NCBI GenBank assembly: GCA_036936605.1
Contig: JAUPFV010000005.1
Span: forward strand, 158,597,195-158,661,194
DNA length: 64,000 nucleotides
Direction: 5' to 3'
From: Limnanthes douglasii subsp. nivea
Lineage: Eukaryota; Streptophyta; Magnoliopsida; Brassicales; Limnanthaceae
Shown: one piece after another, positions 37,391 to 48,324 of the stretch
Numbering within the stretch: the stretch's first letter is position 1
How the letters are laid out: the number at the start of each line of letters is the position of its first letter
Made by a program: the position numbers and the translations under genes
Notes under the pieces: model-generated
The model's database searches: none
The model's input: the letters and a program-made list of their open reading frames with translations, nothing else
Told to the model about the DNA's origin: nothing

Positions 37391-37539
37391 AAATTAATAT
37401 TATATATAAATCGACTATATAGGCACCTCGTTAAAACCTTCTGACGCCCCTAGAGTAGGAAAAATTATGACACTGATCTTTATACATGTTTATAAAAATA
37501 TGTACAAACTTTCACATTCATTCAAAATATAATTTTAAG

Positions 37540-38480
37540 GTGTTCAATATTCCATGGGTGACGAAAGTCCCTTCTTTCATTATTTTTGAGTTGATGTGTC
37601 GTCGACTTCATATTTTCAGTTACCATGTACTTCGCATCAAAGTTGGTTAGTGCAAAAAATTCAATTGCACTCATCTTCTTTTTTCTTTAATCAAGTCCAA
37701 CTCTGCACATTTTCCCTTATTGTTAGCCTTCTCGGAATACTCACTAATATGATACGAGGGGAAAACAGCTTCGGCTGGTATAATGACATCCATCCAATAG
37801 ACTAACGCAAATAGAGATTCTTGAGTTGTTGTTCGCGGGGTGGTTCGATATACCCACAAAACTTCTTGTAGATAATCTGGACATTTTCGAGCCTTACCTT
37901 TCAAATTCTTTCTGATCCCATCAATAATCGTCTGATTAGTCACCTCGGCTTAACCTTTTGCTTGTGGATAAAAAGGTGTTGAGAAACACTACTGTATTCC
38001 CTTAGAAAAACAAAAACCCCTCATGTATTTATTATCGTACTGTGACCCATTGTCCATCGTCATTCTCCCCGGAACACTGAAGTGACAAAAATTTTTATAG
38101 ATAATAAACTTGATCACATATTTGTCTTTTGTTATTACCAGTGGTTCAGATTCCACCCACTTAGAGAAATAGTCTACCATAACTATTATTGTCTGTTATC
38201 CCCCAAATGTCATCGCTAGTGGTCCGACTAAGTCAATATCTCATCTATCAAAAGGTAATGCCTCATATATTGATTCAAGAGGTACTCTTGATGCATTAGC
38301 AAATATCTGGCAAGTATCTTATCTTTTAACCAATTCTTTGATATTGGAAGAAATTGTGGGCCAATAATATCAAGCTAATAGCATTCTTCGTATTAAAGTC
38401 TTGTACTCACAATGCCCAGAACATTCTTCATCGTGTAATTCAAAAAATATCATTTGTGATTCATTTTTCCTAAGGCATCA
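37540..38480 (-). pseudogene. Tat element 2 integrase remnant
   Basis: Pieces 37,671-37,943 and 37,989-38,180 carry VDYFSKWVESEPL, TMDNGSQYDNKYM (the Asp-containing motif) and TNQTIIDGIRKNLKG, followed by LQEVLWVYRTTPRTTTQESL. Zinc region traces run up to about 38,480. The catalytic Glu segment is disrupted by a stop at about 37,950. Confidence 0.82.
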
Positions 38481-38499
38481 AAGCAAGGGCCTCCTAAAA

Positions 38500-39140
38500 T
38501 ATATTTTTTATATAGGATATCCCCAAGTACTACGTAACCATGCGCCTTGAACCGTATTTTATTTGCCATTACTTTATCAACTGGCATGATATCATTTACA
38601 AAAAATTCCTTGATGTCGTACCTTCAATCTTTTTCGGTACTTGTAGAAATTTGAAAAACTTCAACTGATCCTTCCACACGCTCGAACCCCTTTGTTATCG
38701 AACAAATTGTTTGTGTGAGAATCCAATGATACTCTTCAAAATATGCAACGGTAGCCAGAGAATCAACCACAGAATTGTTAGCCCTATGAACATGTTCATA
38801 TTTGACGCTTTCGAATAAAACTGGTAAGATCTTTAATGCTCTTAAATACTTCACTAAATGATGTTTTCTAGCCTCAAATTGGCCAGATGTGCGATTTATA
38901 AGAAGGTGTGAGTTGCTCACTAACATAACATTTTTAGATCCATAAATGTGAGCAAATCTTAACCCTCTCAAAGCGGTTTCGTAATCTGCTTCATTATTCG
39001 ATGCTCACAACCCGAAGTGAATAGATAGATTTATCACAATACCATATGAAGAAATTAATTGTACCCTTATCCCACATCCCGATGCACTTGAACCTCCATA
39101 TATTCGGATTGTCCATGCGGCCTTGGAACTTTATTCATAT
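38500..39140 (-). pseudogene. Tat element 2 second RNase H (archaeal type) remnant
   Basis: 38,624-38,971 includes VMLVSNSHLLINRTSG and NNSVVDSLATVAY, equivalent to 19,011-19,589. It again has Asn in place of Asp in the DSQ/DSH motif. Upstream, SNNEADYETALRGL holds the Glu. Confidence 0.75.
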
Positions 39141-39239
39141 ACTTCCATCTCTGGCCGATCAGAATGAAAACTCGACTAAGTACTCTGCTAAGGCTTGCAC
39201 TTTGATTGCAGTTGGGGTTCAAAATCAATGTCAAAGTCA

Positions 39240-39965
39240 CTCAATTCTATAGACCATTTAGTTATCCTACCCGACATATCAGGTTTTTGTAACATGCTTT
39301 TAAGCGGAAAAAACATTCAAATAATGATAGAGTGAGACTGGAAATAAGATCTCATCTTCCGCGTAACAGTAACCAAAGAAAAAGCTAGCTTTTCAAACTT
39401 CGAATACTTATTTTCCGCATCAAAAATACTTTTACTCACATAGTACACTAGTCATGGGCAATTATCTACCTCTCGAATCGAAACGACGCTCACATCATAA
39501 TCCGATACGGCTACGTAGACGTACAATTTGTCTCATTGATTAGGCTTCGTCAAGATTTTCTGGGAGGATAAATACTCTTTAATTCGTGCAAATGCTTCGG
39601 AAAACTATTGGGTCTAGTTAAAGCAATTGCTTGTCTCAACACTCGAAAAAACGGACCGCATTTATCTGAGGATCGATATATGAATCTATTCAAGGTTATG
39701 AGCCTTCCTGTCAGGATTTTTACTTCTTTAATTGTCAGGACCCGAGACCTATTTTATCTTGATCATTCTTTTCTTTTCTTGAATATCTAGTCCAACGAGA
39801 ATTGCGATGACCATCTCTATACCATATCGAATCTTTTTTCTTACAATTTTTTTCACGTCGGTTATCTCTTTCCGGGGACAAAGATTCATCTGAATTGTAC
39901 ATGGAATAATCATTGGATTCAGTGGACTCATAACGACGCGTAGGTTTCATTCTTCTTCTTGAAGA
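39240..39965 (-). pseudogene. Tat element 2 unit 1 RNase H, RT end and fused gag fragment
   Basis: 39,240-39,640 is RNase H with stops. 39,655-39,738 is the RT tail. At about 39,738 it jumps to gag sequence equivalent to 47,365 in unit 2, so RT, protease and most of gag are missing. Confidence 0.78.
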
Positions 39966-40216
39966 GTAACGGTTTTGTATCTGATATCTTTCCCGCTTTT
40001 CGTCACTCCGTTGATCTTTTTCCAAATTATATTTAACCTTTCGATATCTTCTAGAAGTTCTTTTCTCCGAGATACTAAGGCAGACTTCTCGAGTAGCTCT
40101 TCCGCATACTGGTCATCATTGTTTTGCTCCTTCACTATTTGCTCTTCGATCGGGAGACCTCTAGACGAGTTTCCAGTCACAAGACTATCAGTGCAAACAT
40201 TTAGCTCTTCCAACAT
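39735..40216 (-). pseudogene. Tat element 2 unit 1 gag N-terminal fragment
   Basis: Charged Arg/Lys/Glu-rich pieces (39,735-40,025 and 39,947-40,216), in the place of the N-terminal gag of element 1, just inside the 5' LTR. The second begins MLEELNVCTDSL. Confidence 0.6.
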
Positions 40217-40310
40217 TTATGTATCCATTTCTTTCAAAGTGTTTAACAATACAACAATGGTTTGGATAAATGATTTTGGGTACCAATTGTTTTTCCATAG
40301 ACGACACTAA

Positions 40311-40653
40311 TGATATTTCCAAATATTTCTTAGAAGGGTTATGTATCTAAGCTATGTTTAAAGGAGAGTATTTAGAGAGAGAAACTAACAAAATGAATAA
40401 TGAAGTAATGATTGAGTAATGTTTTATCTATTTTCTCAAAATGGGTGTTGCTTTATATAATACAAGAAGTGGACCCATAAAGTACATAATTACCCCTTTT
40501 ATGGACACATTACCCCACTATTTTACTAATCTCAACCATAATTATTATCTATTACATAAGCCCCCTCAATATTATACATTTATTGGGTTTCTTTACAAAA
40601 CTTTCATAAAACCAAATTATCTCCTTTATTTAACCAATTTAATTATTCTTCCA
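40311..40653 (-). repeat. Tat element 2 unit 1, 5' LTR
   Basis: 343 bp, TGATATTTCC to CTTCCA. Partner of 33,283-33,640. The flank beyond it is shared with unit 2. Confidence 0.87.
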
Positions 40654-41370
40654 TATATTTATTCCCCTTATCAACTACAAATTTAATTTTAATTGAATGT
40701 TCTTACGTCGGTCTACTGCACGGTTGCACCAAGTCTGCACATAACTATAAGGGAAAAGTTATTTCCTTCGCGATCTTTTTTATTATCCCCATATTTCAAG
40801 AGTATTTTCCATTTTGTTATTTTTTCTATCAAAGAAAAATCAAATTTGCCCTTATAAAATTTTGTCTTTTATAAATAACACTTAATTTCGAGGGTTGGTC
40901 CCAAACTTTAATGTTTTTATTTATAAGAAAAATATTTAATTTAGTGGGTTGGTCATAATTAGGTGTTTTTAAAATAAAATAAAATAACACAATTCAGAGA
41001 CGAACCCTCAAAATTAGTTGTTTTTTTAAACAAATAACACCTAATTCCGAGATCAATTCTCAGACTCTGTTGTTTTTTAAAATGTGCCAGTTGTAATTTT
41101 TAAAAAGGTTTTTGAAAATAGGGTTTTTAATAATAAATCTAAGACTTAAACTCAAGGTTAATAGATTTTGTTAGTGATTTGAGTGATACTTTCGGGTGTT
41201 GATTCATTATTATTTTCTTCCTTTAATTTAATATTGTTTGATTTAGGTTTGAAAATTGAGTTTTTTTTAACTTTAATTAAGTTTATGGATATAGTTTGTG
41301 TTGAATATGAAAAACTTAGGTGTTTATAGTAAATAAAGATGAAGATAATATACTTTTATAATAAATAGGG
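40654..41370. repeat. duplicated flank of Tat element 2, copy 1, with palindromic units
   Basis: Flanking DNA beyond the 5' LTR that also occurs, diverged, at 48,325-49,258 in the same orientation. Contains about three units of 65-75 bp built on AACACCTAATT...AATTAGGTGTT half-palindromes around CGAGGGTTGGTC (40,880-41,090). No coding seen. Confidence 0.8.
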
Positions 41371-41389
41371 TTATGATAACCGGTGCCCT

Positions 41390-44230
41390 TGCATAAACAG
41401 AGGTTACGTAAAATGTTTTATTGATGTTAGAGAGCTTAATCTCAGTGTGAATACACTGATCATGATCAAGTAAGACATTGACCTGAGAAATAATAGAATC
41501 GATATTTTGGAAGACTAATATCCACTACAATTAAAAATTGTTGGTTTTAGGTGACTTCAACTCAATAAGTTCCCCAGCAGAACAGTTAGGTTGTTCAAGC
41601 TTCTATAATCAAAGTTCAAAAGATTTTAATGAGATGATTCATGATTGATGCTTTGAAGACGCTAGCTATGTTGGTACTAAGTATTCGTGGTCTACCAAAA
41701 TTAAATGGAAACGTCTCGATAAAGTCTTATTCAACAAAGATTGGTCAGATTACTTCTTTGATACTAAAGTGACTCATATGGCTCACACTTGTTTTGATCA
41801 TACTACGTTATGTATCAAGATTATTAAAGATGGTTTCAAGCACAACAACAACTTTAAATTCTTGAATATGTGGAATTTTTACAACAATTTCCTTAACATG
41901 GTTGAAGCTAATTGGAATCAAGAAATGACGGGTCTTCTTTTATTTGTTTTCTTGAACCAAATCGAAAGGCTCGAGCTAGCTCTAAAGGACTAGAATAAAA
42001 AATATTTTGGATATATTTTAGACAAAGTTCTTGCTACCGAAGAAGCTGTCAAAGATTGGGAAACTAAGTATCAAAGCCTTAACAATTCTGAAGACAAAAA
42101 CAACCTCTATAAGGCTAATGTTGATAATCTATTAGCTATAACTATAGAAGACGGATTTTGGTTCCAAAAATGTTACTTTACATGGATTAAAAATAAAGAT
42201 AGAAATACAAAGGTCTACCATAACTATGGTAAAAAGAAGAAGAGAAGAGGAATAATCTTTAGCATCAAAGTAGACAATAACAGGATAACAGATAATGATC
42301 TTCTTAACTTATTAGTTGAATCATATTTCAAAGATAATCTCTCATTTCCTTCTTACCATAATCTAGGAGATGAATATACTTTTATTAATGATAATCAATT
42401 CAATGTGATATTTAAACTTCACATGATGCAGATAATAACTCACTGTTAGCTGCTCCAACAGAAGAGACAATTCATAGCATCATTCAGAGCTTCAAACCTT
42501 TAAATGTAGCAGGGATGGATGACTTTAACAGATGTTTCCTCTTGACTTGCTTGAAAATCATCAAGGAAAACATGTGCAGAGCTACGATTTCCTTCATCAT
42601 TAGCCAAGACATCCCCACATGCATCATGCATACTAGCATCTTCTTAAATAATCAAACATACAATCCAACAAAATGGAAAGATTTCAGGAGCATTGGTTTA
42701 TGCATAAGGTTGAATAGAATCATGTCAAAGACATTGAACAATAAAGTAACTAATATAATTCCTAAGATTATTTCAAATATTTATGGAGCTTACGTCAAGG
42801 ACAGATCCATATAAGAAATGTTTTATGATTAAAGTTGGCATTTCTAAATCTTTCGACAATCTGTCTCATAGCTTCATCATCAAGGTTCTTAATTCTTTTG
42901 GATTTAATAATAGATTCATTAACTTAAATAGCAGTTTCATTAAATCTGTTTTTGTCTCCATCATTATCAATGAAAACGCTATTTGATTCTTCAAGACTAA
43001 AAAATATGTGAGAAAAGGGGACCTTTTGTCCCCTAGTCTATTTATAATGGTTGAAGAAGTCCTAATTAGAGAAATCAGCTCTCTATTTGAAACTAATAAA
43101 ACTTTGAAATATTCTTGCAGAAACAATGTTAGTATTATTTGTCTAGCTTTTCCTGAAGATTTACTTATTTTTACTAACGTTCTTGCTTCTTCAATGAAAA
43201 CTATAAGAATTTTCTTACAAAATTACCAAGACATTTCGGGTCAAGCAATCAAGAAGGAGAAAACAATGATCATGACTTCTACCAACCTAAATCAAGACAT
43301 AATTAATTCTTTTGTCATTCAAACCATTTTTAGCATTGGATCTCTCCCCACAACTTAATTGGACATAACCCTCAACTCAAACAATAACAACAACTTTTAT
43401 ACTCTCCTTGAAAAAATCAGAAATAAAATTATGGAATGGGAGGGAAAGAAGCTTTCATATGGTGGTAGACTATTGCTTATTAACTCTGTTCTAATATCTA
43501 TTCCTTTTTATTGGGTGCAGAGTTCCTTGCTGCCTAAGACTATCATCTCTAAAATTAAAAGATTACTAAACAAATTCTTATATGGCTCTAGAAATGATAA
43601 TAAAAAAAGTCCATTTCTCTAATTGGAAAACCAACTGTAAAACATTCAGTGAATGAGGTCTTAACTTGAGAAACCTTAATGACATTTAAATGGTCTACTC
43701 TTACAAGATCTGGATCAGATTCAGAGAGAACAAGTCTCATTAGTCAAACTTTCTTTATAGTATTTATTACAAAGTAAGTCACCCTCTCCAGATCAATTAC
43801 TCTAAACATGGTTCTTTAACCTCAAAAATGCTTTATAAAATCAAGAATTTTGCTGAAAATCACATCACTTGGAACTTGAGAAATTAAAACATGGACTTTT
43901 GGCTCGACTACTGGTTTAGAAAGACTCATTCAATTCAAATAGATGATAACATTGAAAATAGTTGATTTTCTGGTGTGAAAGTTAACACTTTCTGGGAAAA
44001 TAATGAGTGGAATATTAATATGCTTAGTCTTTTTCTTTCTCCAATAATATTAACCTTATTTCAAAGTTGTCTATTAATGATCATGTTAAGGATTCTATTA
44101 ACTAGACTATATCTAAAGGAGTTATATTCAATACTAAGGACACCATTCAAAACATCAGAGCCAGCTACAATAACTCCTCTCTTTATGCTAAAATTTGGAA
44201 TCAAATAACTGCTCGAAAATGTTTTTTTTA
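41390..44230 (+). mobile_element. LINE-C, L1-type retrotransposon in plus orientation
   Basis: 5'-truncated LINE: endonuclease from about 41,400, then RT and C-terminal region to about 44,230. Sequence is close in type to LINE-B (shared KxxxxSKxFD, FGFxxRFIN and SIIIxxN in the RT). ORF1 is not present. Ends not resolved to the base. Confidence 0.8.
41400..44230 (+). pseudogene. LINE-C ORF2 remnant: endonuclease, RT, C-terminal zinc region
   Basis: Endonuclease shows LGDFNSISSPAEQLG (about 41,545), YSWSTKIKWKRLDKVLFN and CFDHTTL. RT pieces: 42,515-42,814 (WKDFRSIGLC in place of the usual RPISLCN box), 42,783-42,986 (KVGISKSFDNLSHSFIIK), and 43,008-43,358 (RKGDLLSPSLFIM, then FPEDLLIF in place of the YXDD region, so one Asp is Glu). 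A thumb-like piece with WEGKKLSYGGRLLLINSVL is at 43,359-43,622. The remaining C-terminal part is frameshifted. Not functional. Confidence 0.83.
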
Positions 44231-44256
44231 CAATAGAGACTCATTCACAATCTAAT

Positions 44257-44388
44257 TTCTACTAACTTTATTATACAATATAATCTTATTACCTTAGTCT
44301 CCAAGTGTCAACCTTGAATAGATTCTACTAACTCTTTTATACAATCTAATCTTATTACCTTAGTCTCAAAGTGTCACTTTAAATAGAT
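44257..44388. repeat. 66-bp tandem repeat, 2 units
   Basis: Units start at 44,259 and 44,325 (CTACTAAC), sharing ATCTTATTACCTTAGTCTC and AAGTGTCA. Located between the LINE-C end and the start of Tat element 2 unit 2. Confidence 0.88.
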
Positions 44389-44390
44389 TC

Positions 44391-45170
44391 ATTTTCGAGG
44401 ATCGAGATATAAATCTATTTAAGGCTGTTAGCCTTCCTGTCAGATTTTGTACTTCCTTGATTGTCTGAGGAGGTGCCATAATACACAGAGTGTTTAGCTG
44501 TTTAGGATGACCTTCGATCCCATGTTCACTGAATATGTACCTAAATAAATTTTCCGGACTGTACCCCGAAGGTACACTTATACAGATTTAACTTCAAGTT
44601 TATCTTGTTTAGATTAGAAAACGTTCCCTTTTAATATGCAAAATGGTCCTTATATATTGTGTTTGTTACTACCATATCATCAATACACTTCAATATTTCG
44701 TCCAACTTGAGCCTCAAAAATTTTATTTACAAAGCGCTGGTAAGTTGCCCTATCATTTTTCAACTCGAAAGGTATAACCTTATAACAATGCAAGTCTCGT
44801 CCAATGATGAACGAAGTGCTTCATTAATACTTTAGATCCATATTGATTTGATTATACCCAACGTATGCATCAACGAATGAAAGTAATCGATTTACTGAGG
44901 TACAATCCACTAACTGATCTATCAGAGGAACCGGGAAATGATCTTTTGGACATGATCTATTTAAGTTAGTAAAATCTACGCACATTCGCCATTTACCATT
45001 TACCATTTTTATTTTTTACTAAAACTGGATTGGTGGTCCACATAAGGTATTGTGAATCTCGTATGTGCCCAACCTTGGATAACCGATTTATCTCAGCCAT
45101 GATAGCCTCATATTTTTCTTGAGAAAAAAATCTATTTTTTTGGATGACTCGGTGCACGCTGCTTCGAATT
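44391..45170 (-). pseudogene. Tat element 2 unit 2 reverse transcriptase remnant
   Basis: 44,824-45,006 carries NGKWRMCVDFTNLNRSCPKD, then VPLIDQLVD and LLSFVDAYVGYNQI, equivalent to 20,604-20,846. The RT tail follows at 44,391-44,600. Frameshifts and stops throughout. Confidence 0.85.
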
Positions 45171-45399
45171 TCTAACTTATGACAGATGATTTTCGCAGGT
45201 AACCGAGTTACATGTTCGGTGCATCATGCAAATATATTTAATCTTGTTAGAAAAAACTGAATCAACCTCTCTCTCACCTCCGGATATAAGTTTGTACCAA
45301 TTTTTAAACTCTTTTCGTTCGAAAAAAATGATCATTAAAACTTTCATTATGGACCAGAAATCCAGGGGTCTCCCTTGGATCATGAACATTATTGGACCC

Positions 45400-46400
45400 C
45401 GATGAAGACCCCATTAACTAATTGATATAACTTCTTCGACTCGCCCTCTTTGATCTATTTTGGGGCTAAAGTCGTTCGATAACATTATTTTTTTATTTTC
45501 TAGTTGCTCCAAATTGTTCCTACATTATTTCCCACAACATATTTCAAGCATAGGTGAACAGTCGATGCCAATGCATGCATTCTGGACAACCAAGACCTTC
45601 GGAATTTTTCATTGTACGAGGTTGGCGCATCTACCACTGTGAACAACATTATCATCTCTTAAAAGGTCCGTTACATAGCTCCACTTTACCTTCAAATTCC
45701 CCAACCACTTCGGCAGTCACCCCAGTGAATCCTACGATTATCTGATTCGACCAAAGAATTTTCGGGGAGGGGGGGGGTGTCTTTATCTTTTCATAAGCTG
45801 TCATGAGAATTATATTGGCATAATTATCCGTTTCTATCTAGATTTTTCGTATATCATCCCCGAATATTTCTGCCACAATTACCACATCATCCTCACGTGG
45901 GCCAACCACTTCCCTCATATCATCATCTTCAAAAAACAAAGTAATAGAGATAAACTCACATACATATGTGGTGGAGCGCCCGCTTCTAACTGGGTTGTTT
46001 GTCTTACGATATATATTTTCCGAGAATAATGTGATGTCTCTTAGACAATATCACCTCCAAAAATTGTTAGTTATTTAAAGAAATTACACATTTCACTAGC
46101 CTTTGCAGTCACAACAGGATCCTCGACCAATGTGATACTATTCCTCCCCAGTTTTGGATCAAAGTACTCCAAAGAAACATCAAAATAATCGATGGATTTC
46201 GAAATCACTAAAGTAGTTTCTTGTTTCGGATCTATAAAATAATTTTTCTTGACAAACATTGTCAGCTTCCCATTTTCGATCAACACTTGTATTTATTTTT
46301 TCAATGCCACACAACCCTTTGTGTCGTACCCAACATCATCATGCTACATGCAATACTTGTTCCTTTTTCTTTTCCTAGGAGTCTTTATCAGGGCGTGTTT
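45400..46400 (-). pseudogene. Tat element 2 unit 2 protease and gag C-terminus
   Basis: About 45,790-45,850 keeps a worn protease box: ETDNYANIIL where VDTGSSANIL is expected, so the first residues of the triad are changed. The gag Cys/His motif appears near 46,320-46,345 as HDDVGYDTKGC. 46,071-46,286 is an open piece of the linker. Confidence 0.65.
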
Positions 46401-46629
46401 GCGGATTTGTATGTGACTTCGAGCCCTGTCAAAAATTGTTGTTACACACTCTATCAATTCAGAATGATGTGCTGGTCTGACCCACTTGTTTGATATATGC
46501 ATGATATTTTGTTGTATGTTTGTAACTTTCAAATTCACTATTGACTTCAGAGGTAATTGGGTTGGTACTTGGGTCGGTACTTGAGGTCGGACAACGGTTG
46601 TTGTTGGAAGCGGATTGGATGTATCACCA

Positions 46630-47590
46630 TCAAAATTGGGTGGAACTGATTTTGCTCAATTGCACCATGGAATCCATTTCTGATACTTGTGTTTCTTCAA
46701 ACAAAATCCTTATCTCTACGTGATCTAACAATTTCCCAAACTTCGTGGCTTGTTTCTCTGCGACGTTATCTTTCATAATTCTGGTGAGAAGTCCCATTCG
46801 GAAAGCTTCTAACGCTATTTTATGTTTACAACTCTCCATGTCAGTCTTAGTCTTGATAAAATTATTTGTGTAATCTTTAAGACTCCCTCCCATTTTATGC
46901 CCGCAGTAAATTATGGTATCACTATTTGCACGGAATTGTTTTCTTCCCACAAAATATTGGCGAAAGATATTCCAAATTATGTCAACAAAATTAATACAAC
47001 CATGTGACAGACGGTTGTACCATTTTGAAGCAGTGTTCTTGAATGTTTGAGAGAATTCCATACACAACAATTTGTCATCATGGTCGTAATTAATCATAAT
47101 ATTCTTGAACTGTTTTATATGGTTGTCTGGATCTTAAGTCTCATCGATGTTTTCTAACTTTGAGATGTCAAACCGCTTCGGTAGTTTCTCTAAAAAAAAT
47201 TGTGGAAAGAGAAGAGAACCTCCATTCATATCTGTATAAGGACCCTCTAAGAACGAGTATGTGAATTTGTTACTTACATGATATTCAAAATTACGATTTC
47301 ACGAAGGGATCTGCACATGGGCTGTAATTTGCTCCCTTTTAGCAGCATTTACAACTTTATATTGTTCCTCGGACCCAAAACCTATTTTATCTTGATCGTT
47401 TCTTTGTCTTCTTGAATCTCTAGTCTGACGATAATTGCCATGGCAATCTCTACGCCACCTCGAATTGTTTTTCTTATAACTTTTTTCACATCGGTTATCT
47501 ATTTATGGAAGGAAGATTTATACAAATCATCATGGAATAATCATTGGATTTTGTGGACTCATACCCATAGGTTTCATTTTTCTTCTTGAA
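46630..47590 (-). pseudogene. Tat element 2 unit 2 gag central and N-terminal part
   Basis: 46,630-47,097 is 155 codons of the retrotransposon gag domain (KWYNRLSHGCINF, FRQYFVGRKQF, GGSLKDYTNNF), equivalent to 22,300-22,700. The charged N-terminal part to 47,590 is frameshifted and joins a truncated LTR. Confidence 0.75.
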
Positions 47591-48324
47591 AAGGTGTTGC
47601 TTTATATAGTACAAGAAGTAATGATTGATCAATTTTCTGAAAAAATGGTGTTGCTTTATGGTGTGGATAAAAATAGCCTGAGGGTAGGCTAGTAATTTTA
47701 AGTGGAGTTTCAGGGTGGTGTATGGGTGTTTCAAGGTGGTGTATGGGTGTTTCAAGGTGGAGAGATAATTAAGCAGCTTGGTAGCAGTTAATTTTCATTA
47801 CCCATAGTTAATGCTGGTGGTTGGGTATTTATAGTGTGATTTTGGGCCCTTATGGGCTTTCGGGTCAAGTTTAATGGACCCGGGTCATGTTTAAAGACCC
47901 ATGAGTTCTAAGCAGGAGGACAGGTTGCTTAGTCAGGAAGTGTTTAGGTTTTTTAGTACTTTAGTCATAGTTCGAACAGCCTTGAGTTCACAGTGTTCGA
48001 AGTGATCCGTCCGGTCCAAATCGTCTGTCCGGTTTATGTCCTTAGTGCCTGTCCGGTATCCGGGGAGTTTTTAGACTGATTTGCCCTGTCCGGTGAGTAA
48101 GCAGAATTCGGACTCATCACTCTATATAGTAGAAGAAGTGAGCTCATAAATTATATGATTACCCCCTCTGTATGAACACCTTATCCCACTACGTTACTAA
48201 TCTCAACCATAAGTATTATTTATTACATAAGCCCCCATTAATATTATACATTTATTAAGTTTCTTTACAAAAATTTCATAAAGCCAAATTATATCCTTTA
48301 TTTAATAAATTTGATTATTCTTCA
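47591..48324 (-). repeat. Tat element 2 unit 2, truncated 5' LTR with solo-LTR insertion
   Basis: Matches 40,400-40,653 once the insertion at 47,659-48,119 is removed. GGTGTTGCTTTAT plus ATAGTA occurs twice (about 47,593 and 47,648), showing a small internal duplication. The first part of the LTR is missing. Confidence 0.8.
47659..48119. mobile_element. solo LTR of a third Tat-clade subfamily
   Basis: 461 bp, TGGTGTGGAT to GGACTCATCA, related to the Tat element 1 LTR (TGGTGAGGAT...GGACTCATCA) but longer and diverged. Flanks CTTTA (47,654-47,658) and CTCTA (48,120-48,124) form a 5-bp target duplication with one change. The uninterrupted site is visible at 40,450 (GTTGCTTTATATAATAC). Contains a 21-bp tandem repeat (GTTTCAAGGTGGTGTATGGGT, about 47,706-47,760) and four GTCCGGT motifs at 48,009, 48,027, 48,051 and 48,088. 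Confidence 0.9.

Larger units (their letters stand above)
33283..40653 (-). mobile_element. Tat-clade Gypsy element 2, unit 1 (internally deleted)
   Basis: Older relative of Tat element 1 with the same layout: 3' LTR (33,283-33,640), antisense gene remnants on plus, then integrase, second RNase H and RNase H on minus. About 3 kb is deleted at 39,738, which joins RT directly to gag. The 5' LTR is 40,311-40,653. Every coding part is interrupted. No clear target duplication was found. Confidence 0.85.
44389..48324 (-). mobile_element. Tat-clade Gypsy element 2, unit 2 (5' half)
   Basis: Second copy of the same element, from within RT through protease and gag to a truncated 5' LTR. It is preceded by LINE-C instead of RNase H and integrase. 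Shares the 39,655-39,738 RT tail with unit 1 and shares the flank beyond the LTR. Host of the solo LTR at 47,659-48,119. Confidence 0.82.

Noticed and set aside
40654..41370. Idea that the shared flank is simply the rest of the LTR
   Set aside because: The left LTR (33,283-33,640) switches to internal sequence at the same CTTCCA end, so the LTR stops there and the following DNA is true flank.
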